Positions 6,844 to 13,066 of a DNA stretch of 13,066 nucleotides are shown here, in pieces. Numbering within the stretch: the first letter of the stretch is position 1; the number at the start of each line of letters is the position of its first letter. The position numbers and the translations under genes are program-made. A model generated the notes under the pieces. It was not told where the DNA came from. It saw nothing but the letters and a program-made list of their open reading frames with translations, and searched no databases. The stretch lies in contig CAKKPR010000355.1 of assembly GCA_919901705.1 (NCBI GenBank), forward strand, positions 1-13,066, given 5' to 3'. Origin of the DNA: Thermodesulfovibrionales bacterium (GTDB taxonomy: Bacteria; Nitrospirota; Thermodesulfovibrionia; Thermodesulfovibrionales; UBA1546).

Positions 6844-8520
6844 TTATTCCGTCTCCTGTGTTACCCTGACTACCTCTTCAAGCGTTGTGACGCCCTCTAC
6901 CACTTTCAGGAGTCCCTCCTCCCGCATGGTCTTGAAGCCTTCCTTTACAGCCTGTGCCTTTATCTCACTTGCAGTTGCCTTCTCGACTATAAGTTTTTTT
7001 ATCCCCTCTGTGATAATAAGAAGTTCGAATAATCCTTCCCTCCCAAGGTATCCGGTAAAACGGCATTCGCCGCACCCCTTTCCCCTCTGCAGGAGTACCT
7101 TTCCTTTAATCCCTATTCTCCTCAGGATATCCTCCTCAGCGCTATAACTCTCCTTACAGTAAGGGCATATCTTTACTATGAGTCTCTGTCCTAAAACCCC
7201 TATCAGGGAAGATGTGATAAGAAAAGGCTCAACGCCCATATCTATTAACCGGGCTATGGCCCCGACTGCTTCATTTGTATGCAGGGTGCTCAAGACAAGG
7301 TGGCCTGTCAGGGCTGCATGTGTTGCAATGGATGCTGTCTCGACGTCTCTTATCTCACCGATCATTATTACGTCGGGGTCCTGCCTCAGGATGGACCTCA
7401 GGCCTGACGCAAATGTCAGCCCTGCCTTTGGATTGACCTGCACCTGATTTATATCAGGGAGATTGTACTCTATGGGGTCTTCTACGGTGATTATATTCTT
7501 TTCTACAGCGCTTATGTTTCTTAAGGATGAATACATTGTTGTTGTCTTGCCTGAGCCTGTAGGACCGGTTGAAAGTATAAAGCCGTAAGGCTTGGTTATA
7601 AGTTTTTCGTACGCATTGAGCAGAACCCCTGTGAATCCAAGATCACCCAGTCTGAGTTGAGGAAGCCCGGCAGTCTTTTCAAGAAACCTGAGGACTATCT
7701 TTTCACCATGGAGAGTCGGGAGAGTAGACGCCCTTACGTCAAACTGCCTGCCCTCAATATTTATGGGAAACCTCCCGTCCTGCGGCACTCTCTTCTCAGC
7801 TATATCCATGCCGGAAAGTATCTTTATCCTTGATATCATGCCTGGATGAAGATGCTTTGGAGGGCTCATAATATCGTGAAGTTTTCCGTCAATCCTGAAC
7901 CTGACCCTCAGAGACTCGGCATAAGGCTCTATATGTACATCGCTGGCCCTGTCTTTTACAGCCTGTGTGAATACAGTGTTGACCAGCTTTACAATCGGCG
8001 TATCTTCCACCATAGCCTCTGCTGCTGCAATAATCTTTTCCTTTTCAGGAAAATACACATCTGCTGCCTTTATAATTTCTTCAACTTCCCCCCTGTAATA
8101 TTTATCAAGAGCCTTGAGGAGTTCTGATTCTGTTATAACAACGGTATCCACAGGCATCCTTGTAACCCGGTTTATTTCATCTGCGGCAAATATATCAAGC
8201 GGGTCAGCCATTGCAAGAATAAGCCTTCCGTCTTTTATTTCGATTGGAAGAACCTTATGTTTCCGTGCCAGAGACTCCGGCACCAGATCTGTAACTCCGG
8301 GAGCTATAGTAAGAAACCGCAATTCTTTAAAAGGCATCCCCATCTGCGCGCTAAGCGCCTTTGCCATCACTTCTTCAGTGATAAATCCAAGACTCATAAG
8401 CGTCTCCCCGAGCCTCTTGCCAAGCCTCTTCTGTTCCTGCATGGCCTTATCCCTCTGTTCAGGGGTAATTACCTCTGCCTCAATAAGCATCTCGCCTAAA
8501 AATTTTTTCTTCATTACCAT
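6844..8520 (-). CDS. gspE: GspE/PilB-type secretion ATPase with N-terminal MshEN c-di-GMP-binding domain
   Basis: A 558-residue hexameric motor ATPase. The N-terminal domain (about 5-150) holds two 24-residue MshEN motifs at 7-30 and 36-59, separated by exactly five residues, the arrangement known to bind cyclic di-GMP. The second motif (RLGETLMSLGFITEEVMAKALSAQ pattern) is canonical, while the first lacks the conserved Arg and Gly. The ATPase core has Walker A GPTGSGKT at 319-326, the Asp box TVEDPIEY at 345-352, Walker B DPDVIMIGEIRD at 381-392, and the His box TGHLVLSTLHTNEA. A zinc tetracysteine site is formed by C452, C455, C483 and C486. The segment DMGVEPFLITSSLIGVLGQRL resembles GspE more than PilB. 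The ATG lies two bases after the lptD stop with no strong ribosome-binding site, so translation is probably coupled. The second Met codon (residue 3) is an alternative start. Confidence 0.95.
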   Translation of the reverse strand: MVMKKKFLGEMLIEAEVITPEQRDKAMQEQKRLGKRLGETLMSLGFITEEVMAKALSAQMGMPFKELRFLTIAPGVTDLVPESLARKHKVLPIEIKDGRLILAMADPLDIFAADEINRVTRMPVDTVVITESELLKALDKYYRGEVEEIIKAADVYFPEKEKIIAAAEAMVEDTPIVKLVNTVFTQAVKDRASDVHIEPYAESLRVRFRIDGKLHDIMSPPKHLHPGMISRIKILSGMDIAEKRVPQDGRFPINIEGRQFDVRASTLPTLHGEKIVLRFLEKTAGLPQLRLGDLGFTGVLLNAYEKLITKPYGFILSTGPTGSGKTTTMYSSLRNISAVEKNIITVEDPIEYNLPDINQVQVNPKAGLTFASGLRSILRQDPDVIMIGEIRDVETASIATHAALTGHLVLSTLHTNEAVGAIARLIDMGVEPFLITSSLIGVLGQRLIVKICPYCKESYSAEEDILRRIGIKGKVLLQRGKGCGECRFTGYLGREGLFELLIITEGIKKLIVEKATASEIKAQAVKEGFKTMREEGLLKVVEGVTTLEEVVRVTQETE

Positions 8521-8522
8521 AG

Positions 8523-10541
8523 CTATTGCAAAAAAGAATTAGAACCGAGCCCAAGCAGATCAAAGGTTATCAATACGCTGTAATCAGCCGGTTTTTGATT
8601 AATCTCATCAGGCGGTTTTCTATTAAGGACCATTGTCACCCCCCAGCACTGTTTCTGGTATCTAACCTTAAGTGAGGCATCCCTTGCTCCGCCTCCTTTA
8701 GCATCATACCAGAGTCTGGCCTCTGTGGACAAGTTTTTAGAGTAAGCATAATTCACTCCAAAATCATACCCCAGGGTATCCGCAACCCTGTTGAACCTCT
8801 CGCCGAGCAAAATCGTAACCCTGCTCATATTTATGTTCACCTCTGAATTTATGGTTTCAATTTGATGGCTGTACCTGTTATATGAGACATCACCCCTTAA
8901 TTGTATCGGCCTTCCGATAGACGCCCCAATCGTTAAGGGAGAAAACGGTCTGTCCTCTATTAAGAAATTATACGATTCAGACAGGCTTACAGTAACAAAT
9001 TCACCCTTTTTGTCAAAAATGCGGTTTACGAGAGACAGGGTAACGGTTGACTGCCTTGAATAAAATTCTGTTGAATCAAACAATGGAAGGTTAGTCTTGT
9101 CTTTGTTGATCCCCGGGACCAATGTATATCCCAGGGCAGGTTCAATGGCGTGAGTAAAGGAAGGGTATTCCTTCAATATCCGGCTTGCTGCGGTAATGTT
9201 GTAGTCAATTGTTTTTCTCTGAACGGAATCTTTATACCCGGCATCCTCATTCCTGTGCAAAGAATATGCTGTCTCTCTCAATCCAAGGTTTTGAGAGAGA
9301 ACAACCTCGTCTCCGAATGAATGTGAAAGCTTAGGATATATATCCAGGCGCTGGCCGTATACTCCTCTTTCTCTCCAGAAATTAGCTGCCGATGAGGTAA
9401 GAGAAAAAACTGCCGGCCCTATTCTGTAAGGGTTGATAACATATCCAAACTCAGGCAGTCTCTGCAGTACGTCACCTGTCCGGCTCCCGTCTTTAAGGTC
9501 AACAAGATACTGGGACATAAGGTAGATGCGGGAATTATCTGTTGGCAGAGACACTTCTCCTGTTGACTCAAGAAATCTCTTAATCCTGTCATAGCGGTGC
9601 CTGCCGTATTCCCTGTAAAAATTCTTTCCGCTTAGCAGGTTCAGATTCGTATATAGTGAAAGGCCGTCCCTCTGCCTCCTTTCATGCTGGGAGCGAAGCT
9701 CATAAAAATTCCTGCCCAATGTTTTATCATGTATGTGGTAGAGCCAGTGAGTGCCTCCGACATTCCCTAAATCCACATACCTGTATTCAATCCCTTCCCC
9801 AAAACCCCTTTTAGTGTACCAGTCAAGGATGAGCGTTGCGTCCTTATCTTCGGATATCGCCCAGAAAAATGGCTGCCGGTAATAAAAATTCTTTGCCTTG
9901 GAATAGCCAACTGCAGGCGTAAGAAATCCTGTTTTTCTCTCGGTAAGCGCAGGCGCCCAGAAATAGGGCGTATATAAAACAGGGAACCCCTGTATATTGA
10001 AAGTGGCGTCTCTCGCCTTAATCCTGTCCCCGATGATTATATCAACTTCGTTCCCCCTGAAGCACCACTCAGGAGAAGCGGCATCGCACGAGGTCATTGA
10101 CGCCTCTTTAAAAAAATATTCGTTTTCTCCCCTTTTCTCGACCTCTGTGCCTGAGATATGAAAATTATCACGCTTCGAAAATATCTCTGCCTTATAAAAT
10201 GTGCCCGTCCTTGTATCGAGGTTGTATTCTGCCCTTTCTGCCTTGACAGAAATCTTCTGGTCGTCATATCTTACATCTCCCTCAGGAAAAACATTAGAGG
10301 TCTTTTCGTCATATTTCATCTCAAGGGCCTCTATTGTTGTGCCCCCCTGCACGACTTTCACAGAACCCTTTGCAGTGTATATTGAAGTTTCCCTGTCATG
10401 TTCCAAAGTATCGGAAGTTATAATGGTAGGGGGCTCTCCGGCAAAAACAGCACAGGTGAAAAGCAACAAAAACACGGCGCACAGCGCATAGCGCATAGGG
10501 TGCAGTAAAAGTATTTTTGAACTTTGAACTGTTTTTTTCAT
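8523..10541 (-). CDS. lptD: LPS-assembly outer-membrane protein LptD
   Basis: LptD (also OstA or Imp) is the outer-membrane beta-barrel that inserts lipopolysaccharide into the outer leaflet, fed by the LptA bridge. The 672 residues begin with a signal peptide (cleavage probably after A34, TCAVFA-GEPP). An OstA/LptA-like beta-jellyroll (about 37-150) follows, with GSVKVVQGGTTIEA and GDVRY. The rest is a long barrel rich in alternating aromatic and charged strands. The cysteines C152 and C160 (SCDAASPEWC) and C632 (QCWGV) sit at positions typical of the family and could form the disulfide that links the N-terminal domain to the barrel. The start overlaps the folC stop as ATGA, with GAGG eight bases upstream; a second ATG at residue 16 has no ribosome-binding site. 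The signal peptide includes a heptanucleotide repeat. No lptE is nearby. Its presence shows that the organism makes LPS. Confidence 0.94.
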   Translation of the reverse strand: MKKTVQSSKILLLHPMRYALCAVFLLLFTCAVFAGEPPTIITSDTLEHDRETSIYTAKGSVKVVQGGTTIEALEMKYDEKTSNVFPEGDVRYDDQKISVKAERAEYNLDTRTGTFYKAEIFSKRDNFHISGTEVEKRGENEYFFKEASMTSCDAASPEWCFRGNEVDIIIGDRIKARDATFNIQGFPVLYTPYFWAPALTERKTGFLTPAVGYSKAKNFYYRQPFFWAISEDKDATLILDWYTKRGFGEGIEYRYVDLGNVGGTHWLYHIHDKTLGRNFYELRSQHERRQRDGLSLYTNLNLLSGKNFYREYGRHRYDRIKRFLESTGEVSLPTDNSRIYLMSQYLVDLKDGSRTGDVLQRLPEFGYVINPYRIGPAVFSLTSSAANFWRERGVYGQRLDIYPKLSHSFGDEVVLSQNLGLRETAYSLHRNEDAGYKDSVQRKTIDYNITAASRILKEYPSFTHAIEPALGYTLVPGINKDKTNLPLFDSTEFYSRQSTVTLSLVNRIFDKKGEFVTVSLSESYNFLIEDRPFSPLTIGASIGRPIQLRGDVSYNRYSHQIETINSEVNINMSRVTILLGERFNRVADTLGYDFGVNYAYSKNLSTEARLWYDAKGGGARDASLKVRYQKQCWGVTMVLNRKPPDEINQKPADYSVLITFDLLGLGSNSFLQ
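10477..10497. repeat. Heptanucleotide tandem repeat in the lptD signal-peptide region
   Basis: Three adjacent seven-base units, GCGCACA, GCGCATA and GCGCATA (plus strand), encode residues about 16-22 of the LptD precursor (MRYALCA). A change of one or two units would shift the reading frame, whereas three units equal seven whole codons. The hydrophobic coding outcome still suits a signal peptide. Confidence 0.7.
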
Positions 10542-11956
10542 TCCCTCAGCCTCGAAAGAATGCCTTTCGCCCCAAGCGCTTCCTTTGCCTCGCCTATTGT
10601 ATAGAATGAACCGGTGATGACGGTAAGAGCTGAGAGCTGCCCGCCTCGGGCGGGTTCGCCTGAGGCGAAAGAGCCGGGAGCCGAACGCTCAATTGCCATT
10701 TCGATGGCCTCTCTCATTGTCCGCGCAATATGTATGTTCGTAAATCCCAGAGATGACGCACATTCTGCAAGTCTTTCCGGTGATGCTGCCCTTTCATAAG
10801 CCGGAGCTGTAAATATAATCTCAGAGGCCAAAGGCAGCAAAGGGGCCATTATGCCTTTTATATCCTTATCAGCCATTATGCCCATAATCAGTATTATCCT
10901 CCGGTATGTATTCAGAAAATTATTCCTGAGCGAATCTGCCAGAACAGATGACGCAGAGGGGTTATGAGCGCCGTCAATCAGGATTGGCGGATTATCCGAG
11001 ATAAACTCAAGCCTGCCATGCCATTCCATGTTTTCAATTCCTGATTTAATAACCTCAGCCGTCAGTCTTGATGCAAGCGGAGCTGATTTCTTAATTAAAA
11101 CCTCTGACGTCTTCACTGCCAATGCTGCATTTAATATCTGGTGCCTGCCTGCAAGAAATATTTCAAGGCCTTCAAGTTCCATGTCTCCGCGATAATCAAA
11201 AATGCTTCCATTAATATTCTCTTTCTTTGCCTTAACTGAAAAATCCTTCCCATAGATAAAAAGCCCGGAACCTTTTTCATCAGCCTTTTTTTTGATTACA
11301 TCCATTACAGCAGGTTCCTGTTCAGAAGTGACAACAGGAATCCTGTTTTTTATTATCCCTGCCTTTTCTTCTGCAATCGCAGAGATTGTTTCGCCGAGAA
11401 AATATTTATGGTCATAACTTATGCTTGTTATAACTGAAACCTCCGGCATCAGGACATTTGTTGCATCGAGCCTTCCGCCCATGCCTGTCTCAACCACTGC
11501 CCAGTCAATATTATTCCTCTCGAAATAAATAAATCCCATTGCAGTCACAACCTCAAAAAAGGTTGGATTTAGTTTGGAGTCATCCCCCCCTCCCATCCCT
11601 CCCCCTCGAGGGGGGAGGGTTAGGGAGGGGGTGTTCTGTATTCTACCTCTGATTTCTTCTGTAAGGTTAACAACTTCTGATTCGGTAATTTCTTCATTGT
11701 TAACCCTTATCCTCTCTGTAAAGCTCACAAGATGAGGGGATGTAAATAACCCAACTTTAAATCCGGCAGACTGCAGAATAGATGCTATCATTGCTGATGT
11801 AGAGCCCTTGCCGTTTGTCCCTGCAATATGGACTGATTTGAAAGAGGCTTGCGGATTGTTGAAACAGGAAAGGAGTTTCACCGTATTATCAAGCCCGAGC
11901 TTGATGCCGTATTTTTGCAGGCTGTAGAGATAATTAATCGTATCGCTGTAACTCAT
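10538..11956 (-). CDS. folC: Bifunctional dihydrofolate synthase / folylpolyglutamate synthase
   Basis: FolC adds glutamate to dihydropteroate and to reduced folates using ATP, in the cytoplasm. The 472 residues show the Mur-ligase-like P-loop AGTNGKGS (45-52), FTSPHL (71-76), ETGMGGRLDATN (156-167), YDHKYFLG (181-188), the EEKAGIIK lysine K198 that is usually carbamylated, and DGAHNP (328-333) opening the C-terminal domain. It is about 40 residues longer than many homologues. The excess is explained by two low-complexity inserts: residues about 108-127 (SLTLPPRGGGMGGG), between EEIRGRI and the conserved FFEVVTAM, and about 424-444 (APGSFASGEPARGGQ), just before TVITGSFYT. Both are encoded by palindromic DNA and keep the frame open; both fall at loops between core segments, so the enzyme is probably active. 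The ATG has no clear ribosome-binding site. It is the first gene of the five-gene operon. Confidence 0.94.
   Translation of the reverse strand: MSYSDTINYLYSLQKYGIKLGLDNTVKLLSCFNNPQASFKSVHIAGTNGKGSTSAMIASILQSAGFKVGLFTSPHLVSFTERIRVNNEEITESEVVNLTEEIRGRIQNTPSLTLPPRGGGMGGGDDSKLNPTFFEVVTAMGFIYFERNNIDWAVVETGMGGRLDATNVLMPEVSVITSISYDHKYFLGETISAIAEEKAGIIKNRIPVVTSEQEPAVMDVIKKKADEKGSGLFIYGKDFSVKAKKENINGSIFDYRGDMELEGLEIFLAGRHQILNAALAVKTSEVLIKKSAPLASRLTAEVIKSGIENMEWHGRLEFISDNPPILIDGAHNPSASSVLADSLRNNFLNTYRRIILIMGIMADKDIKGIMAPLLPLASEIIFTAPAYERAASPERLAECASSLGFTNIHIARTMREAIEMAIERSAPGSFASGEPARGGQLSALTVITGSFYTIGEAKEALGAKGILSRLRE
10630..10690. repeat. Double-palindrome repeat element inserted in folC (C-terminal domain)
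   Basis: Two perfect 15-base inverted repeats are abutted: CCCGCC-TCG-GGCGGG (10640-10654) and TTCGCC-TGA-GGCGAA (10655-10669). They are flanked by similar short tandem sequences, AGAGCTGAGAGCTG on one side and GAGCCGGGAGCC on the other. In the folC frame the element encodes roughly residues 424-444, where homologues have a much shorter link. It looks like a small REP-type element that landed in frame. Confidence 0.7.
11584..11631. repeat. 48-bp imperfect palindromic repeat inserted in folC (N-terminal domain)
   Basis: A long inverted repeat is centred on CTCGAG (11605-11610). The arms are C7-T-CCC-AT-CCC-T-C5 on the left and G6-A-GGG-TTA-GGG-A-G5 on the right, pairing almost perfectly apart from a one-base bulge and a small internal loop. 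In the coding strand it yields the peptide TPSLTLPPRGGGMGGG, which has no counterpart in typical FolC proteins. Very similar G/C-rich palindromes occur between genes of many bacteria, so this appears to be an intragenic copy of a dispersed element. Confidence 0.75.
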
Positions 11957-12081
11957 AAAAATACCATATTTTACATTAAACGCAGGGAAAGTAAGAAGAA
12001 AGAAATAAATGGGGCGTATTTACTGTGCGGCTATGCTTGCGGATTTTTCAACAGGTTAAACATGGAGGCTTCGGGTTTCCC
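11957..12081. other. Intergenic region between folC and the toxin-antitoxin module
   Basis: These 125 bases separate two divergent transcription units. No convincing promoter for the folC operon is found; T-rich tracts and a TAAAAT near 11970 (minus strand) lack a matching -35. A run of seven codons starting with ATG at 12062 has no supporting signal. I see nothing else in it. Confidence 0.5.
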
Positions 12082-12111
12082 TTGACGCAACTTAATGCAT
12101 TGCATTACAAT
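12082..12111 (+). promoter_or_regulatory. Sigma-70 promoter of the toxin-antitoxin operon
   Basis: TTGACG (12082-12087) and TACAAT (12106-12111) are separated by 18 bases, each matching the consensus at five of six positions. Transcription would start near 12118, leaving a short leader before the antitoxin start at 12142. Confidence 0.65.
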
Positions 12112-12121
12112 ATATTGCATT
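12094..12121. promoter_or_regulatory. Operator-like repeats over the antitoxin promoter
   Basis: TTGCATT occurs twice in direct orientation 15 bp apart (12100-12106 and 12115-12121), and AATGCA at 12094-12099 is its inverted partner. A perfect 10-base palindrome CAATATATTG (12108-12117) overlaps the -10 box. Ribbon-helix-helix antitoxins commonly bind repeated short sites over their own promoter, so this is a plausible autoregulatory operator. Confidence 0.5.
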
Positions 12122-12141
12122 TCTTAAATAGAGGAGGGCAT

Positions 12142-12399
12142 ATGCAATCTCAATTGACAGTCAGGCTTACGGACAATCTTGAGCGGGAGATATCCAATTA
12201 TGCAAAGAGGCTTCATCTGAAACGCTCGGATATTGTCAGAATAGCGCTGGAGAGATTTCTTAAAGAAACACAGATAAGGGAAGAACAAAGCCCGTATGAG
12301 CGCGTCAGCAATCTTATAGGCGCTGTTGAAAGCGGCGTCTCAGACCTTGGACAGTCCCATAGAAAACATCTCCTAAAAAAGCTGAAAAAACATGCATAA
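12142..12399 (+). CDS. Ribbon-helix-helix (CopG-type) antitoxin
   Basis: An 85-residue protein. Its N-terminal half fits a ribbon-helix-helix fold: beta strand about 3-8 (SQLTVRL), helix A about 11-24 (DNLEREISNYAKRL), and helix B about 28-42 (KRSDIVRIALERFLKE). As a dimer it should bind DNA through the paired strands and repress its own promoter. The charged tail (about 45-85, ending LLKKLKKHA) would wrap and neutralise the toxin. The start at 12142 is chosen over an upstream in-frame ATG at 12025 because a strong AGGAGG (12132-12137) immediately precedes it and the family fold begins there. The upstream start would also extend through the promoter. Its end overlaps the PIN-domain gene by eight bases, the usual arrangement of a VapBC-like operon. 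Function is inferred from fold and context. Confidence 0.87.
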   Translation: MQSQLTVRLTDNLEREISNYAKRLHLKRSDIVRIALERFLKETQIREEQSPYERVSNLIGAVESGVSDLGQSHRKHLLKKLKKHA

Positions 12400-12805
12400 A
12401 ATCCTTCTGGACACAGGCGCCTTTGTCGCACTGCTTGATAAAAGCGAAGGAAAGCATTTGCAGTGTGCCGAATTTCTTAAAACCTTCAGCGGAGAAATAT
12501 ATACCACAGAGCCTGTTCTGACCGAAACCCTTTATCTGCTTGGCCCGTCAATAAAGGCTGAAAAAGCATGTGTTGATTTTATCCTTCAAGGCGGAGTTAC
12601 CTTAGTGCCGCAATCTCACGAAAGCCTGTCAAGGGCCATTATATTAATGGAAAAATATAACGATATCCCCATGGACTTTGCCGATGCCACGCTTGTAGTC
12701 CTGGCCGAAGAGGCTGATATTGATGAAGTTTTCACGCTTGATATAAAAGGCTTTCAGGCATACCGGATTCATGGAAGAAAAGCATTCAGGATATGGCCGA
12801 GATAA
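12392..12805 (+). CDS. PIN-domain ribonuclease toxin (VapC-like)
   Basis: A 137-residue single-domain PIN protein. The metal-binding acidic residues are present: D7 (LLDTGAFVALLD), E45 (EPVLTETLYLL), D95 and D98 (MDFADATLV), and D117 (FTLDIKGF). PIN toxins are Mg/Mn-dependent endoribonucleases, often cutting tRNA or rRNA, and are held inactive by the partner antitoxin. The ATG overlaps the antitoxin stop by eight bases and has no strong ribosome-binding site of its own, so it should be made by coupled translation at lower level than the antitoxin. Length and motif order are normal, suggesting an intact toxin. Target RNA cannot be deduced from the sequence. Confidence 0.9.
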   Translation: MHKILLDTGAFVALLDKSEGKHLQCAEFLKTFSGEIYTTEPVLTETLYLLGPSIKAEKACVDFILQGGVTLVPQSHESLSRAIILMEKYNDIPMDFADATLVVLAEEADIDEVFTLDIKGFQAYRIHGRKAFRIWPR

Positions 12806-12837
12806 TTGCTATTGCTGATTCTTTTGTTCTGTCAATA

Positions 12838-12855
12838 TTGCTGCCCCGACAGCAA
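12838..12855. repeat. Small hairpin downstream of the PIN gene
   Basis: TTGCTG and CAGCAA form a perfect 6-bp stem around CCCCGA, 33 bases after the toxin stop. No T-run follows on the plus strand, so it is at best a weak or factor-assisted terminator. Confidence 0.35.
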
Positions 12856-12900
12856 AATAGATTCAATGGCTATTTAACAACCCAGGTTATAATATCTGTC

Positions 12901-12919
12901 ATGCTGGCTTGTCCAGCAT
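12901..12919. repeat. Palindromic repeat, possible terminator or REP-like element
   Basis: ATGCTGG and CCAGCAT form a perfect 7-bp stem with loop CTTGT, followed by CCTTCTTC. The sequence resembles the core of widespread intergenic repeats with a 'CATGCTGG...CCAGCATC' pattern. It could also stop transcription of the toxin-antitoxin operon; the following T-content is low. Confidence 0.5.
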
Positions 12920-12995
12920 CCTTCTTCAGAGGGGTTTGAGTTTGCGGGGAAATAGAACCACTGTTCTGAGAAAAAATTTCGGATTTACCGCTTGT

Positions 12996-13015
12996 TGATT
13001 TATGATGTTAAATCA
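12996..13015. repeat. AT-rich inverted repeat near the right edge
   Basis: TGATTTA (12996-13002) and TAAATCA (13009-13015) are a perfect 7-bp inverted repeat around TGATGT, immediately before the possible insertion-sequence end. No function is evident. Confidence 0.4.
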
Positions 13016-13017
13016 GT

Positions 13018-13066
13018 AGTGTCCGCTTAAAATGAAGTTTATCATGCATAACAGTATGAATACAAA
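13018..13066. mobile_element. Possible terminal end of an insertion sequence, cut by the window
   Basis: The string AGTGTCCGCTTAAAATGAAG (13018-13037) resembles terminal inverted repeats of the TGTCCG-(N)-TTAAA type found at the ends of some bacterial insertion sequences. No transposase is visible because the window ends within 30 bases. This is a recollection of pattern only. Confidence 0.2.

Noticed and set aside
8114..8542. Plus-strand open frame of 142 codons opposite gspE
   Set aside because: It is antisense to the MshEN region of a clear gene, with a serine-rich shadow composition and no start signal.
10496..10541. Start of lptD at the second ATG (residue 16), giving a shorter signal peptide
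   Set aside because: It has no ribosome-binding site, while the first ATG overlaps the folC stop as ATGA and has GAGG at good spacing.
10630..10690. CRISPR-like array in folC
   Set aside because: The repeats are two different short palindromes with no spacers; they form hairpins, not an array.
12025..12141. N-terminal extension of the antitoxin from the ATG at 12025
   Set aside because: The extension runs through the -35/-10 promoter and has no ribosome-binding site, whereas ATG 12142 follows AGGAGG and begins the ribbon-helix-helix fold.
12904..12919. Sigma-54 (-24/-12) promoter within CTGGCTTGTCCAGCAT
   Set aside because: The GG to GC spacing is 8 rather than 10 bases and the sequence is better explained as a perfect inverted repeat.

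Overview
The window is about 13 kb of ordinary bacterial chromosome from a Gram-negative (diderm) organism. The outer-membrane LPS assembly protein LptD, a GspE/GspF secretion pair and a sigma-54 activator all point that way. Moderate GC and the gene order folC-lptD-gspE-gspF-histidine kinase suggest a Nitrospirota or deltaproteobacterial-type lineage. That placement is inference from general resemblance, not from a search. No rRNA, tRNA, CRISPR array or complete mobile element is visible.

Region 1 (17-2945, minus strand) is a compact three-gene operon read right to left. It encodes an NtrC-family sigma-54 response regulator, then an M56 (BlaR1-like) integral-membrane metallopeptidase, then a small membrane-anchored protein with a DUF4367-like tail. 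The regulator and peptidase lie in the same reading frame, separated by one TAG and three sense codons. The peptidase and the small protein are one base apart. A 20-bp tandem duplication sits in the presumed promoter of the regulator.

Region 2 (3051-4226, plus strand) is a single cardiolipin-synthase-type phospholipase D family gene. It is divergent from the regulator operon and convergent with the next operon.

Region 3 (4296-11956, minus strand) is a tightly packed five-gene operon: folC, lptD, gspE, gspF and a PAS-containing histidine kinase. Junctions are a 4-bp ATGA overlap, 2-bp gaps, and a 31-bp overlap between gspF and the kinase. It combines folate metabolism, LPS delivery to the outer membrane, and the motor and platform of a type II secretion or type IV pilus machine. 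The kinase and the regulator of region 1 are good candidates for a cognate PilS/PilR-like pair now split by the cardiolipin synthase gene. GspE carries a tandem MshEN-type c-di-GMP-binding motif. folC carries two in-frame insertions of palindromic repeat DNA, and the lptD signal peptide contains a heptanucleotide tandem repeat.

Region 4 (12082-12805, plus strand) is a VapBC-like toxin-antitoxin module: a ribbon-helix-helix antitoxin and a PIN-domain toxin, with a recognisable sigma-70 promoter and operator-like repeats. The last 260 bases hold no gene but contain three small inverted repeats and what may be the edge of an insertion sequence at the right end.
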